This document shows positions 26,737-36,603 of a stretch of DNA of 64,000 nucleotides, piece by piece. Source of the DNA: Paenibacillus sp. HGH0039 (GTDB lineage: Bacteria; Bacillota; Bacilli; Paenibacillales; NBRC-103111); contig NZ_KE150412.1 in NCBI RefSeq assembly GCF_000411255.1, forward strand, positions 2,404,310-2,468,309. Direction: 5' to 3'. The position numbers were made by a program, and so were the translations under genes. Below the pieces are notes generated by a model that was not told where the DNA came from, did no database searches, and saw nothing but the letters and a program-made list of their open reading frames with translations. Positions within the stretch are counted from its first letter, which is position 1; every line of letters starts with the position of its first letter.

Positions 26737-27918
26737 TTATTTCAAGTCCGCCAGGAAGCTTTTGCCGTGGGCGGGCAGCGTGACGCCGAAGTTGTCCGCT
26801 ACGGTAGCGCCGATATCGGCAAACGTGCGGCGCAGCGGCAGCTCTTTGCCGCCATCCGCAAAACGCGGCGAGTAAACGAGCAGCGGCACGTATTCGCGCG
26901 TATGGTCCGTTCCGCGGTAGGTCGGATCGTTGCCGTGGTCGGCCGTAACGATCAGCAGATCCTCGTCCGTCAATTTGGCGAACACTTCCGGCAGGCGGGC
27001 GTCGTATTCCTCCAGCGCCTGTCCGTATCCTTGCGGATCACGCCGGTGGCCGAAGAGAGCGTCGAAATCGACGAGGTTCAAGAAGCTGAGTCCGGTGAAG
27101 GACTCGCCAAGCGTGTCCACCAGCTTGTCCATGCCGTCCATGTTGGAAACGGTCCGGACCGCTTTCGTAACGCCTTCGCCATCGTAGATGTCGGAGATTT
27201 TGCCGAGCGCGATCACGTCGAAGCCTTTGTCTTTCAGCTCGTTCATCGTAGTGCGTCCGAAAGGCTTCAAGGCGTAATCGTGACGGTTGGCCGTCCGTTT
27301 GAAGCTGCCGGCTTCGCCGACGAACGGGCGAGCGATGATGCGGCCCAGCATATACGGATCTTCCAGCGTAATTTCGCGGCAGAACTCGCAAATTTCGTAA
27401 AGCTCCTTCAGCGGCACCACGTCTTCGTGGGCGGCAATCTGCAGCACGGAGTCCGCGGACGTGTAAATGATAAGCGCTCCGGTTTTCACGTGCTCCTCAC
27501 CGAGCTCGTCGATGATTTCGGTGCCGCTGGCCGGCTTGTTGCCGATTACCTTGCGGCCGGTTTTCTCTTCGATGCGCCCGATCAGCTCATCCGGGAAACC
27601 GTCCGGGAACACGCGGAAAGGCGTTTCGATGTTCAGGCCCATGATCTCCCAGTGCCCGGTCATCGTATCTTTCCCGTTCGACGCTTCCTGCATCTTCGTA
27701 TAGTAAGCCAGCGGCTTGTCCGCCGCAGGCACGCCTTCGATCGGACGGATATTGGAGAGGCCCAGCTTAGCCATGTTCGGCATGTTGAGGCCGCCCCTCT
27801 CCCGGGCGATATGTCCCAGGGTATCGACATCGAAGTCGTCGAATTTAGCGGCGTCCGGCGCTTCGCCGATACCGACCGAGTCCAGTACAATCAGGTGAAT
27901 CCGTTTAAACGTAGTCAT
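26737..27918 (-). CDS. deoB: Phosphopentomutase
   Basis: This 393-residue enzyme interconverts (deoxy)ribose 1-phosphate and 5-phosphate. It shows the alkaline-phosphatase-superfamily metal residues near the N-terminus ([13 protein letters not shown]), the phosphorylated-threonine region (KDTMTGHWE) and the C-terminal [20 protein letters not shown] metal motif. AGGAAGG precedes the ATG. It sits between nupC and deoD; deoC uses its product. Confidence 0.96.
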   Translation of the reverse strand: MTTFKRIHLIVLDSVGIGEAPDAAKFDDFDVDTLGHIARERGGLNMPNMAKLGLSNIRPIEGVPAADKPLAYYTKMQEASNGKDTMTGHWEIMGLNIETPFRVFPDGFPDELIGRIEEKTGRKVIGNKPASGTEIIDELGEEHVKTGALIIYTSADSVLQIAAHEDVVPLKELYEICEFCREITLEDPYMLGRIIARPFVGEAGSFKRTANRHDYALKPFGRTTMNELKDKGFDVIALGKISDIYDGEGVTKAVRTVSNMDGMDKLVDTLGESFTGLSFLNLVDFDALFGHRRDPQGYGQALEEYDARLPEVFAKLTDEDLLIVTADHGNDPTYRGTDHTREYVPLLVYSPRFADGGKELPLRRTFADIGATVADNFGVTLPAHGKSFLADLK

Positions 27919-27944
27919 GTTTCTCGCTTCCTTTCCTATTCAGC

Positions 27945-29123
27945 TTACAGGAACAGCCCCGCAATCGTAGCCGACAGGACGCTGACCAATGTAGCTCCAT
28001 ACAGTAATTTTAAACCAAAACGGGCCACAACGTTGCCCTGCTTTTCGTGAAGCCCTTTAACCGCACCGGCGATGATCCCGATGGAAGAGAAGTTCGCGAA
28101 GGAAACGAGGAACACCGATACGATTCCGACGGTCCGCGGGGACATGGTCGTATGTTTGGCAAGGTCGAGCATGGCGACGAACTCGTTGGATACCATCTTG
28201 GTTGCCATAATGCTTCCGGCTTCGACCGCTTCGGCCCAAGGTACGCCCATTATAAACGCGAACGGAGCGAAAATATACCCGAGCAGGGACTGGAACGAAA
28301 TGCCGAAAATGCCGTTGAAGACACCGTTGATCAAGGCGATCAGGGCTACGAAACCGATCAGCATGGCCGCCACGATAATGGCGACTTTAAAACCGTCGAG
28401 AATATATTCTCCCAGCATTTCGAAGAAAGACTGCTTTTCTTCTTCCTGCACTTCAAGAATATCTTCTTCCTTCGTAACCACGTAAGGGTTAAGAATCGAC
28501 GAGATAATAAATCCGCCGAACAGGTTCAGCACCAGCGCCGTTACGACAAACTTCGGCTCGATCATCTGCATGTAAGCTCCGACGATGGACATCGAAACCG
28601 TGGACATGGCCGAAGCGCAAAGCGTGTACAGGCGGTGTTTCGGCAGCAGGCCGATTTGCTTCTTCACCGAAATGAATACTTCCGATTGACCCAGTATAGC
28701 AGATGCCACGGCATTATAAGATTCAAGCTTACCCATGCCGTTGACCTTGCTGAGCACCAGACCGATGTATTTGACGATAAACGGCAAAATTTTAGTATAC
28801 TGCAAAATCCCGATCAATGCGGAAATGAATACGATAGGAAGCAGCACGTTCAGGAAGAACGGAGACGTCTTGTCGTTCGCTATGCCGCCGAACACAAAAT
28901 TGATCCCTTCAGACGCATAAGCGAGAAGCGATTCGAATACACTCGCGAAACCGCGGATCAGAAATTCGCCCGCGCTTGTATTCAGAAGGGCGAAAGCCAG
29001 GACCACCTGCAGGGCGATCATGACGAACAGCGGACGGTACCGGATTTTGTGACGATTGTTGCTGGCGGCGTAAGTAAGCCCGAACACGACAAGCACGCCC
29101 AGAATAGCAACTAAATATTTCAT
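27945..29123 (-). CDS. nupC: NupC-type nucleoside transporter (CNT family)
   Basis: This 392-residue concentrative nucleoside transporter has about ten hydrophobic helices with CNT motifs ([43 protein letters not shown]). It imports nucleosides with protons or sodium. GGGGGAA precedes the ATG. It lies between cdd and deoB; a 122-base upstream gap holds a cre-like element at 29199-29212, so there may be internal regulation. Confidence 0.94.
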   Translation of the reverse strand: MKYLVAILGVLVVFGLTYAASNNRHKIRYRPLFVMIALQVVLAFALLNTSAGEFLIRGFASVFESLLAYASEGINFVFGGIANDKTSPFFLNVLLPIVFISALIGILQYTKILPFIVKYIGLVLSKVNGMGKLESYNAVASAILGQSEVFISVKKQIGLLPKHRLYTLCASAMSTVSMSIVGAYMQMIEPKFVVTALVLNLFGGFIISSILNPYVVTKEEDILEVQEEEKQSFFEMLGEYILDGFKVAIIVAAMLIGFVALIALINGVFNGIFGISFQSLLGYIFAPFAFIMGVPWAEAVEAGSIMATKMVSNEFVAMLDLAKHTTMSPRTVGIVSVFLVSFANFSSIGIIAGAVKGLHEKQGNVVARFGLKLLYGATLVSVLSATIAGLFL

Positions 29124-29198
29124 GTTAGTGGTTCCCCCAATGGTTGCTCAGCATTAGCAGATTTGATTGCAGGTACAGCTCTCTGAACCTGAAAAACT

Positions 29199-29212
29199 AT
29201 TAAGCGCTTACA
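29199..29212 (-). promoter_or_regulatory. cre-like site between cdd and nupC
   Basis: ATTAAGCGCTTACA agrees with the cre consensus at all but the first two positions and has the palindromic core TAAGCGCTTA. The B. subtilis dra-nupC-pdp operon is also under CcpA control, which supports it. Confidence 0.5.
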
Positions 29213-29245
29213 TTCAGTTTGCAAAAAGAAGTTTCATATTGATTT

Positions 29246-29647
29246 TTACTTTTTTTCCATGTCATCGGCTTGAAAAGCTCCCGGGAGCAGCCGGTCGATC
29301 GTCCATTCTTCGGTATTGCCGTGAAGATTGGTCAAGTAAATCTTCGTATTCCGGTCGCTGAATTCGGCGATAACCTGTCTGCAGGCGCCGCATGGCGATA
29401 CCGGTCCTTCCGTGTCCGCTACGATGGCGATAGCTTCGAGCTTGTGCCCGCCTTCGCCTTCCGAAACGGCTTTAAAAATAGCTGTTCGCTCCGCGCAGTT
29501 GGTTAAACCGTAGGATGCATTCTCAACGTTGCATCCCCGGTAAACCTTCCCGCCCGTGAGCACGGCCGCTCCGACCTGGAAGCCCGAATAAGGCACATAG
29601 GCCTGCTTGCGGGCTTCGATTGCTTCTTGTATCAGCTGGTCTTTCAT
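29246..29647 (-). CDS. cdd: Cytidine deaminase
   Basis: This 133-residue enzyme deaminates cytidine and deoxycytidine to uridine forms, feeding pdp. The zinc site is complete: the CAERTAIF motif with catalytic glutamate, and PCGACRQV with two cysteines. GAGGAGG precedes the ATG. It follows deoC after 27 bases in the operon. Confidence 0.96.
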   Translation of the reverse strand: MKDQLIQEAIEARKQAYVPYSGFQVGAAVLTGGKVYRGCNVENASYGLTNCAERTAIFKAVSEGEGGHKLEAIAIVADTEGPVSPCGACRQVIAEFSDRNTKIYLTNLHGNTEEWTIDRLLPGAFQADDMEKK

Positions 29648-29674
29648 GGATCCGTCCTCCTCAAAGGTCAGGGT

Positions 29675-30340
29675 TTAGTAGGAAGAAGTGGACTGGCCGC
29701 CTTCCATGATTTTAACGCCCGAGCTAGCTCCGATGCGGGTTGCCCCGGCTTCGATCATGCCGTTCATGTCCTCGAGGCTGCGTACGCCGCCCGATGCTTT
29801 GACGCCTACGTCGGGACCGACGGTTTTGCGCATCAGCGCTACATCCGCAGGTGTCGCTCCGCCGGTCGAGAACCCGGTGGACGTCTTCACGAAGTCCGCT
29901 CCCGCTTTAACAGCCAGCTCGCTTGCGCGTACTTTTTCTTCGTCCGTAAGAAGACTCGTTTCGATGATGACTTTCACCAGTGCCTTGCCCGCGGCCGCGT
30001 CGACAACGGCTTTAATGTCGCTTTCCACCAGCGTATCGTCCCCTGCTTTGAGGGCGCCGATGTTGATAACCATGTCGACTTCCCCGGCACCGTTTGCGAT
30101 CGCATCCTTCGTTTCAAACGCTTTCACGGCAGACGTCGTGGCGCCCAGAGGGAATCCGATGACCGTGCAAACTTTCACGGGCGATCCCGAGAGCTGTTCG
30201 GCCGCATAGGCAACCCAGGTCGGATTTACACAGACGGACGCGAATTCGTACTTTTTCGCCTCTTCCGTCAGCTTGGTGATTTCAGCCTTTGTCGCGTCTG
30301 CGCGAAGCAGCGTGTGATCGATCATTCCGGCTATGCTCAT
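29675..30340 (-). CDS. deoC: Deoxyribose-phosphate aldolase
   Basis: This 221-residue class I aldolase cleaves deoxyribose 5-phosphate to acetaldehyde and glyceraldehyde 3-phosphate. The Schiff-base lysine region is present ([16 protein letters not shown]) along with the second lysine in VGVKASGGV. It is the first gene of the operon. A sigma-A promoter overlapped by a DeoR-type element lies about 70-120 bases upstream. Confidence 0.96.
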   Translation of the reverse strand: MSIAGMIDHTLLRADATKAEITKLTEEAKKYEFASVCVNPTWVAYAAEQLSGSPVKVCTVIGFPLGATTSAVKAFETKDAIANGAGEVDMVINIGALKAGDDTLVESDIKAVVDAAAGKALVKVIIETSLLTDEEKVRASELAVKAGADFVKTSTGFSTGGATPADVALMRKTVGPDVGVKASGGVRSLEDMNGMIEAGATRIGASSGVKIMEGGQSTSSY

Positions 30341-30411
30341 GTGTTTACACTCCTTGATTATGAGTTATCATGCCCTTTAAAAAGACAATGTGTTTAGAAT
30401 TTCATGCCTTC

Positions 30412-30463
30412 ATGATAGCACACGAATGAACATATGTAAAACACATCATAAAATTATGTTCAT
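30412..30463 (-). promoter_or_regulatory. deoC promoter overlapped by DeoR-type operator elements
   Basis: On the minus strand TTTACA (-35, complement of 30435-30440) and TATCAT (-10, complement of 30412-30417) are 17 bases apart. ATGAACATAT at 30426-30435 overlaps the spacer and -35, and the inverted arm TTATGTTCAT lies at 30454-30463. The 15-base stretch at 30426-30440 is identical to 39688-39702 in front of mtaD. Confidence 0.75.
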
Positions 30464-30504
30464 GTCATTTTTGTGTCTTTAGGCTTCTTACGCTCTTTTT
30501 CCGG

Positions 30505-30551
30505 GCATAAAAAAGAGCCCCTTACAGTCTTCTTCACCAAGAAGGCCGTAA
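30505..30551 (-). terminator. Terminator of the LOG-family gene
   Basis: The stem built on CTTCTT / AAGAAG and extended by TTAC / GTAA (30522-30551) is followed on the minus strand by GGGGCTC and six T. Confidence 0.75.
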
Positions 30552-30603
30552 ACGACTCTAGTATGCTTCTTTTCGGTACGTTTTACTAAGGATGTCTGAA
30601 ATT

Positions 30604-31185
30604 TCAGGTCTGATCGTTCTTTATGTAAGTTTTGACTTCCGGAGCCTTGTAGGAAGCAAACTGTTCAAGCAGCTTGGCCGGGTCTTCGTTCACCAGCACC
30701 ATCGAGCGGTACTTGTCCTGCATAAACTGCTCCTGATTCATCCGGTCGAAGAGGGCGACGAGGGGATCGTAATAATGATTGAGATTGACAAGCCCGAACG
30801 GCTTCCGGTGAAGACCGAGCTGCCCCCACGTGTAAATTTCCACAAACTCCTCCAGCGTACCCGGTCCTCCCGGAAGAGCCATAAATCCGTCCGCAAGCTC
30901 CGCCATCTTCGCTTTACGCTCATGCATGGACTCGACGACGATCAGTTCGGTCAGGCCGTGATGGGAAATTTCCCGGTTCTCGAGCATTTTCGGGATAACC
31001 CCGATAACCTCGCCTCCGGCTTCCAGAACCGCATCGGCCACAGCTCCCATCAGTCCGACACTGGCGCCTCCGTATACGAGTGTGAGGCCCCGCTCCGCAA
31101 GCTCGCGTCCAAGCCTTGCGGCCCCTTCCCTGTAGACTTCAGATGCTCCGTTGCTTGATCCGCAGAAAACCGCTATGCGTTTCAT
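30604..31185 (-). CDS. LOG-family protein (nucleoside 5'-monophosphate phosphoribohydrolase, YvdD-like)
   Basis: This 193-residue protein has the Rossmann-type LOG fold with the PGGPGTLEE motif and the YGGASVGLMG segment. LOG proteins cleave cytokinin-type or purine nucleoside monophosphates to base and ribose 5-phosphate; the bacterial substrate is often uncertain. I chose the ATG at 31185 because GGAGGAG lies upstream; the frame is open ten codons earlier. It is monocistronic, ends at a terminator, and lies between deoC and the adaA operon. Confidence 0.9.
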   Translation of the reverse strand: MKRIAVFCGSSNGASEVYREGAARLGRELAERGLTLVYGGASVGLMGAVADAVLEAGGEVIGVIPKMLENREISHHGLTELIVVESMHERKAKMAELADGFMALPGGPGTLEEFVEIYTWGQLGLHRKPFGLVNLNHYYDPLVALFDRMNQEQFMQDKYRSMVLVNEDPAKLLEQFASYKAPEVKTYIKNDQT

Positions 31186-31411
31186 TGTCTGATCTCCTCC
31201 ATCCTTTTTGTACAAAATCTTCCTTCATTATAGTGGAAAGCGGGGCCGAGGAAAACCGGACGGCACGGCCGATCAAGGTCTATATCCTTCTTTTGCTTCC
31301 AGATTCTCGCACATTCAAGGTCTTAGCGAATTTTTGCTGTCCTATTTCACTCCTATTATCAAGCACCGGACGGAAGTTTATAATGTTAAGAGAAGGAGGT
31401 GCGATTAACGG

Positions 31412-31981
31412 ATGAACGAGGACGCTATTTTCAAATCCGTCTACGAGACGATTTTAAGCAGAGATACCCGTCACGACGGGCAGTATTATGTGGGCATTAC
31501 GTCTACGGGCATTTTTTGCAGGCCATCCTGCCGGTCCCGGACTCCCAAGCCCGAAAATGTGCGGGTGTACGATAGCATCGAAGGAGCTCTGGCAGCCGGG
31601 TTCCGCCCCTGTAAAAGGTGCAAGCCCGAGAATCCGAGTCCCCACGGACCCGATGCGGAGCTGGCGGAAACCGTATTGGGCCTGATCCGCACCCGCTACG
31701 GCGAAAATCTGACGCTGCACGGGCTTGCCTCCGAGCTGAACATGAGCCCTTATCATCTGCAGCGTACGTTCAAACGGACGACCGGGATCAGTCCCTCGCG
31801 CCAGCTTCTTCTTACCCGCATGGAGGAGGCGAAGCGGCGGCTGTCCCGGAGTGAACAGGCCATCGGCGAAATCGCCGCGGCAGTCGGGTTCCGCAGCGCT
31901 TCGCATTTCTCTGCCGCCTTTCAGAAAGCTGCCGGCTGTACGCCGAATGAATATAGGGAACAGAATGCCCGGAACTCCTGA
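31412..31981 (+). CDS. adaA: AdaA: methylphosphotriester-DNA methyltransferase and transcriptional activator
   Basis: This 189-residue protein joins an N-terminal zinc domain with C36, C40, C67 and C70 (GIFCRPSC and PCKRC) to an AraC-type helix-turn-helix. C36 accepts methyl groups from DNA phosphotriesters, which turns the protein into an activator of the adaptive response. AAGGAGGTG precedes the ATG. It is the first gene of adaA-adaB-alkA. Confidence 0.94.
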   Translation: MNEDAIFKSVYETILSRDTRHDGQYYVGITSTGIFCRPSCRSRTPKPENVRVYDSIEGALAAGFRPCKRCKPENPSPHGPDAELAETVLGLIRTRYGENLTLHGLASELNMSPYHLQRTFKRTTGISPSRQLLLTRMEEAKRRLSRSEQAIGEIAAAVGFRSASHFSAAFQKAAGCTPNEYREQNARNS

Positions 31982-32045
31982 GTGAGAACCGATACCAAAG
32001 TAAAGCCAATTCAATTCAAACCGAGACAAACAGGAGGCAACTAAA

Positions 32046-32612
32046 ATGAACACTCTTTCGGCGACAACCGAAATTTATTGGGCGGCCCTGGTGCATCCCC
32101 TTTTCCGGAACAAACCTTTATATATAGCCGCCACAGACCGGGGATTGTGCCGCATTACGTGGCCGACCGAGAGTCTGGACACCCTGAAAAGCTGGGCCGC
32201 CAGGCAGATTCCCGGGGCCGTGCTGATTGAAGACGAAGAACGGATGGCCGGCTATCTCCTTCAACTAAAAGAGTATCTCGAAGGGACCCGGCAGCAATTC
32301 GACGTTCCGCTCGACATGCGGGGCACGGCTTTTCAGACTTCCGTCTGGAAAGCTCTTGCCGAAATTCCGTTCGGCGAAACGCGCAGCTACTCCGACATTG
32401 CGGCCAGCGTGGGCAGTCCCGCAGCCGTAAGAGCGGTCGGTACGGCCAACGGCGCCAATCCCGTTCCCATCATCGTGCCCTGCCACCGCGTCATCGGCAA
32501 AAATGCGACGCTCACCGGTTTCAGAGGAGGCCTTCAGGTCAAAGAAGAGCTGCTCAGACTGGAGGGATTCCATGACTATACGGCAAAAGGACACGCCCGT
32601 TTTCAGTTTTGA
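32046..32612 (+). CDS. adaB: Methylated-DNA-[protein]-cysteine S-methyltransferase (AdaB/Ogt type)
   Basis: This 188-residue suicide repair protein removes O6-methylguanine lesions. The PCHRVI motif with acceptor C146 is intact, as is the DNA-binding segment QTSVWKALAEIPFGETRSYSDIA. CAGGAGG precedes the ATG. Its last 41 bases overlap the start of alkA, so the two are translationally linked. Confidence 0.94.
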   Translation: MNTLSATTEIYWAALVHPLFRNKPLYIAATDRGLCRITWPTESLDTLKSWAARQIPGAVLIEDEERMAGYLLQLKEYLEGTRQQFDVPLDMRGTAFQTSVWKALAEIPFGETRSYSDIAASVGSPAAVRAVGTANGANPVPIIVPCHRVIGKNATLTGFRGGLQVKEELLRLEGFHDYTAKGHARFQF

Positions 32613-33564
32613 CGAACAGACGGGAATCGCGCAGATCGAAACTCCGGCGGCGTTCAGTTATCCGGAAACGCTTCTGTACCTGACGCGCTCTCCCCTTGAG
32701 TGCCTTCACAGCGTGGAGAACCGCCGCATTTACAAGCTGCTGGAAGCGGGAAAAGAACTGCTTCCGGTCGAAATCAGCGAGCCGGGTCCCGGTCGGCTCC
32801 AGCTCTTGTTTTTGCAGGGTCCGCCCGCAGATCCGAACGCCGTCCGAGAAGCGGTGGCCTACACGGCGGAATGGATGGACCTCGCCAGAGACATGACGCC
32901 CTTCTATGCGGTCGCACAGTCCGATCCGCTGCTCGGTCCGTTAGCTTCCGGGTATTACGGGCTCCGCATCATCGGCGTGCCGCATTTGTTCGAAGCCCTC
33001 TGCTGGGCGATCGCGGGGCAGCAGATTAATTTAACGTTCGCTTATACGCTCAAGCGCAGGCTTGTAGAAAACTACGGCAAAAAGCTGGTCTGGGAAGGCC
33101 GCACCTACTGGCTGTTCCCGAAACCGGGGGACCTGGCGGGCGTGACCGTGGAAGAGTTGCGGCAGCTCCAGTTCACCGGCAAGAAAGCCGAATACATCCT
33201 CCATGTGGCGGGTCTAATGGACAGCGGCACGCTGTCGAAGGAAGCTCTTCTCGCTTCCGGTTCCTATGAGGCCGCCGAGCGCACCCTGCTCGCCATACGC
33301 GGCATCGGTCCGTGGACCGCGCATTACGTGCTGATGCGCTGCCTGCGGAATCCGGCCGCTTTCCCTATCGGGGACGCGGGGCTTCACAACGCCCTGAAAC
33401 AGCTGCTGCGCCGCACGCAAAAGCCGGCTCTCGAAGAGATCCGGCAGCTTTTCGCTCCCTGGCGGGGCTGGGAGGCTTATGCGGTGTTTTATTTGTGGAG
33501 AAGCCTCCTGCCGGAGGGTTCTCTTGCTATTCAAACACCAGATCTTCCAGACGCAGCAAGGTAA
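32572..33564 (+). CDS. alkA: DNA-3-methyladenine glycosylase II (AlkA type)
   Basis: This 330-residue base-excision enzyme has the helix-hairpin-helix GPD region (LAIRGIGPWTAHYVLMRCL) and the catalytic aspartate D268 in FPIGDAGL. The ATG at 32572 lies inside adaB with GGAGGG just upstream; the frame is open 23 codons earlier. Its 3' end overlaps the convergent sfp-type gene by 38 bases. Together with adaA and adaB it forms an alkylation-response operon. Confidence 0.92.
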   Translation: MTIRQKDTPVFSFDEQTGIAQIETPAAFSYPETLLYLTRSPLECLHSVENRRIYKLLEAGKELLPVEISEPGPGRLQLLFLQGPPADPNAVREAVAYTAEWMDLARDMTPFYAVAQSDPLLGPLASGYYGLRIIGVPHLFEALCWAIAGQQINLTFAYTLKRRLVENYGKKLVWEGRTYWLFPKPGDLAGVTVEELRQLQFTGKKAEYILHVAGLMDSGTLSKEALLASGSYEAAERTLLAIRGIGPWTAHYVLMRCLRNPAAFPIGDAGLHNALKQLLRRTQKPALEEIRQLFAPWRGWEAYAVFYLWRSLLPEGSLAIQTPDLPDAAR

Positions 33565-34207
33565 CTTCATCCGGAAAATTGTCCGAAGTCGAGCAAACGG
33601 ACAATTTGTAAGGCCCGTCCAGCTCATACTGCTTGAAAACATGGGTCGGCTGCGGCTCCAGCTCGAACACGCCGCTTTCCCTCTTGCGGATGGCAAAAGA
33701 GTCCAGCGGAATCGACAAGCCTTTGCCGACCGCTTTGATGTAGCTTTCCTTCAGCGTCCACAGATCGAAGAAATAATCCAGCCGCTCCTCCGGAGGGAGG
33801 CTGAAGAGGTCGGCTTTTTCCGCGGCAGAAAAAAAGCGTTCGGCAATATCCAGATCCACCTGCTGGATCTGCTCCACGTCAATGCCGACTTCTTCTTCGG
33901 AAACGGCCGCCGCGACCCAGCAGCCCGAATGCGTCACGTTGTAATGGACGCCGGTACGGGGCGCGGTCACATACGGCTTGCCGTAGGCATTCGTCCCGAA
34001 GCGCAGCTCCGGGTTAGCGGCGGCCAATTTCCGGCAAAGGCACCACCTCGCGAGGGCATCCGCTGCAACCGCCCTCACGCGGTCCTCCATCCGGTGGAAC
34101 CTTTGGGCCTTGGCCCGCTTCTCCTCCGACAGATGAACCATCAGCCGGTCCGCATGTTGTATAATCTCTTCTTCGTCGAAACGTATGTTTATCGCATAAA
34201 TGTCCAT
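33527..34207 (-). CDS. Sfp-type 4'-phosphopantetheinyl transferase
   Basis: This 226-residue protein has the two Sfp signatures: GIDVE (108-112) and WTLKESYIK (150-158), with magnesium-binding D and E residues. Sfp-type enzymes activate carrier proteins of non-ribosomal peptide or polyketide synthases, or primary ACP. No synthase gene is in the window, so its targets are elsewhere. It is convergent with alkA and overlaps its 3' end by 38 bases. Confidence 0.92.
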   Translation of the reverse strand: MDIYAINIRFDEEEIIQHADRLMVHLSEEKRAKAQRFHRMEDRVRAVAADALARWCLCRKLAAANPELRFGTNAYGKPYVTAPRTGVHYNVTHSGCWVAAAVSEEEVGIDVEQIQQVDLDIAERFFSAAEKADLFSLPPEERLDYFFDLWTLKESYIKAVGKGLSIPLDSFAIRKRESGVFELEPQPTHVFKQYELDGPYKLSVCSTSDNFPDEVTLLRLEDLVFE

Positions 34208-34766
34208 CTTATATCCCCAATAATCGAAGTTGTCGGCTTAACCGAGGCAGGCAGAGCCTGCTTTCAAGGGAGTCTGCCCTTTCTTCCTTATTGTACCAAA
34301 AGTAAGAGCTTGTGTGGGACCTTCCCCCTATCCTCGCCGTCCCTTTTATACGGCGCGGTTAAAAACACCGCCGGACACAAAGCCCGGTATGTATGACGAA
34401 GCGGCAAGACTGAGATCACCCGATGCACGGCAGCGCCCTCTCTGCCTGAAGGACCTTGACGGGCCCGGATGCTTATTCGCATGCCAAAAAAGCCTCGCGG
34501 TACCAAGTATCGTCTGGCTTTTGTTGAGCGCCTCCACTATCGAAGCGGCATTTCCCGGAGCGTAATCCTGCTGTTACTAAAAATGACAGTTCTTCTTGAA
34601 ATCATTAGTCAGAATGGATGAAAGGCGTTGAGGAGTTGAACTTAAACGAACTAAGAATGAGCATTTGTTCTTTGAAAATAAAATCTTAGACTGCCGTTGT
34701 TGTTATTCAACTAACGAACCCGTTAGCTTAACATCTTTAGATAGCAAGCCGCATACATTAAACTCT
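34208..34766. other. Intergenic region at the edge of an AT-rich island
   Basis: No supported gene. The right half (from about 34565) becomes AT-rich and contains short broken frames; a minus-strand frame near 34575-34690 ending in KKNCHF looks like a decayed coding remnant, possibly from a mobile element, but I cannot prove it. Confidence 0.4.
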
Positions 34767-35423
34767 TTACAGATAATCCAAACTATTAAAAATCAAAATC
34801 AGCCCAACGATACACATGATCCACGAAATAGCCGATCCTGAATGCTTTGAAATCTTGATTTGAAGCTTTTCCAATGGTCTTTGCATCACACGTCCCAATA
34901 ATAAATGCAAGGAAAACACAATTAATGGCGGAAGGACCATTATAAAATTATAACCGGCTAAAATCGGGAGCCACTGAAAAACGGCTAAATTGGAGGTTGT
35001 CATAAGACCAATCGCAGCAAAATACGGTAATGCTGTACCCACCTCAATCAATGATGTCGAAAACCCGAGTGCAATCATGGATGTCTTACTTTTGGACTTC
35101 GACCTTGGCAAATCCGATTTTTTACTCTCTGGGTAGTAAAAGCTGGCTATAAACAGAATTCCCCCAATGATCAGCGTAACCCAACTCACAATCCGATTTT
35201 GAAAGATGGAGGAGAACGCAGCTAGTAACATATCCATGCCTAACATGAAAGCAACACCTACAAAAAAATAAAATGCCGCTACTGTAACCAAGTAGATCAT
35301 TAAGCGTGTACTTAATCGCTCCTTTTCAGTTAACAGCAAATATACCGTCACCCCTAATGTTGTAGGACTCAGCGTATCTAATAAGGCTAATCCCCCTACC
35401 GAAACAAGGAGTTCCAGACTCAT
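34767..35423 (-). CDS. GAP-family (SfLAP-like) membrane protein
   Basis: This 218-residue integral membrane protein has about six hydrophobic helices and the typical start LLVSVGGLALLDTLSPTTLGV of the GAP/Sap (LysE-superfamily-like) group. A basic linker (SKKSDLPRSKSKSKTS) separates the two halves. AAGGAGG precedes the ATG at 35423, which overlaps the end of the MerR gene by four bases (ATGA), so the two are translationally coupled. In mycobacteria relatives move glycopeptidolipids or sulfolipids; here the substrate is unknown. AT-rich compared with the neighbourhood. Confidence 0.8.
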   Translation of the reverse strand: MSLELLVSVGGLALLDTLSPTTLGVTVYLLLTEKERLSTRLMIYLVTVAAFYFFVGVAFMLGMDMLLAAFSSIFQNRIVSWVTLIIGGILFIASFYYPESKKSDLPRSKSKSKTSMIALGFSTSLIEVGTALPYFAAIGLMTTSNLAVFQWLPILAGYNFIMVLPPLIVFSLHLLLGRVMQRPLEKLQIKISKHSGSAISWIMCIVGLILIFNSLDYL

Positions 35424-36193
35424 GATTCTCCTCCTTGCTCGAAGGAAGAGTCCTGTAGGCAAGAAATGTGAATGTCATATGCTCGTTCCATAAAATCAAG
35501 AACTTCCTTATCTATAGGATAAAGTCCGAGTTTTTCAGATTGCTTTGGGGATTTCCTCAAATCCCATAATTTATTTATAAATTCGTTTTCGTCTTTGAAT
35601 TCTTCCATTTGTTTTTCCAACATACGGCGTATTATGTTTTGCACTCTTGATGAAGCAGGATCATCTTTCGTATATCGTTTTATCTGACCCAACAAAGCAA
35701 TCCACTCCAGAGAATCAGGGTCTTCTCCCTTCATTTTGGGGAGCTTTGTCCACAGCTTAATTTCCTTATCGTTAAACACGTTCTCCTTAAAGGTTATCAA
35801 TCTTTTTTTATTTTGACTCGATAACTGAATAAGTTTCTGTACCGCAAGCCATTCATCCCCTCCTTCGACTGCAATCCCATTTATCAATTCCCTCACAGAC
35901 GACTCTATTTCTCTTAATCTTTCCTGTTCTTCAAGGATATAAGCTAACTGGCTTTTCAAACTGTTCGGCCAATTCCAATTGGAGTCAGATAATATATCTT
36001 TAATAAATTGCAACTTGTAACCCATTCCTTTGAAAAATTGGATATATTGAAGCTTCTTCATCTCCTCTTCAGAATATAGACGATGTCCCCCTTCTGTTTT
36101 GGATGAAGCTGTCAATAATCCGATCTGATCATAGTACCGAAGTGTTCTGACCGTGATTTTAGTCTGTTTCGCTACTTCTTTGATATGAATCAA
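35420..36193 (-). CDS. MerR-family transcriptional regulator with large C-terminal domain
   Basis: This 257-residue protein starts with a MerR winged helix (IKEVAKQTKITVRTLRYYDQIGLL, GGHRLYSEEEMKKLQYI), then a coiled coil and a helical C-terminal domain of about 150 residues that probably senses a ligand. I chose TTG 36193 because GGAGGTG is five bases upstream; a further upstream TTG (36217) lacks a ribosome site. It overlaps the GAP-family gene by four bases and is 26 bases downstream of a 49-residue membrane peptide gene, forming a three-gene AT-rich operon. It probably controls this operon. Confidence 0.85.
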   Translation of the reverse strand: MIHIKEVAKQTKITVRTLRYYDQIGLLTASSKTEGGHRLYSEEEMKKLQYIQFFKGMGYKLQFIKDILSDSNWNWPNSLKSQLAYILEEQERLREIESSVRELINGIAVEGGDEWLAVQKLIQLSSQNKKRLITFKENVFNDKEIKLWTKLPKMKGEDPDSLEWIALLGQIKRYTKDDPASSRVQNIIRRMLEKQMEEFKDENEFINKLWDLRKSPKQSEKLGLYPIDKEVLDFMERAYDIHISCLQDSSFEQGGES

Positions 36194-36219
36194 GCTGACA
36201 CCTCCAACGATGAACAATT

Positions 36220-36369
36220 CTAGTTTTCTTTATCTTTATATACAGCATATTTGATTAGATACCCCAACCCTAATCCGACTAATACTCCAGGAAATGCTTG
36301 ATCCAACATAAGTCCAATCCCTGCTCCTATAATGACACATGCATAAATAATGATATCTCCTTGTTTCAT
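36220..36369 (-). CDS. Small membrane peptide of 49 residues
   Basis: The peptide MKQGDIIIYACVIIGAGIGL continues with a second hydrophobic, glycine-rich segment and a basic end (KYAVYKDKEN), so it probably forms one hairpin of two membrane helices. AAAGGG lies upstream of the ATG; an open frame continues further upstream. It is the first gene of the AT-rich operon with merR and the GAP-family gene. Function unknown; it may be a partner of the membrane protein. Confidence 0.6.
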   Translation of the reverse strand: MKQGDIIIYACVIIGAGIGLMLDQAFPGVLVGLGLGYLIKYAVYKDKEN

Positions 36370-36519
36370 TTTTACACATCCCTTTTGTATAAATCTCTTT
36401 TCCCCTGACTTAATGAACATAACTCAAGAGGAGCCTCATCATTTGCTTGATTATACAAGATGACGCAACGTCACTTTCAAGTTTTTTATCAGTAGAATAT
36501 TTCACAGGAGATTAACAAA

Positions 36520-36559
36520 AGAAGCCTGCTTTCCATCTTTCTAATGGAACCAGGCTTCT
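36520..36559 (-). terminator. Hairpin, possible terminator
   Basis: AGAAGCCTG / CAGGCTTCT arms with an inner CCAT / ATGG stem; CTTTTGTT follows on the minus strand. It would insulate the MerR operon from upstream minus-strand transcription. Confidence 0.5.
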
Positions 36560-36603
36560 GATCTTCTTGATTCATCTGTTAGATGTCGTTGGATGCGGGA
36601 TGA

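Noticed and set aside
26767-28050. 427-residue open frame opposite deoB
   Set aside because: Shadow of deoB caused by codon bias in GC-rich DNA; no motif or ribosome site.
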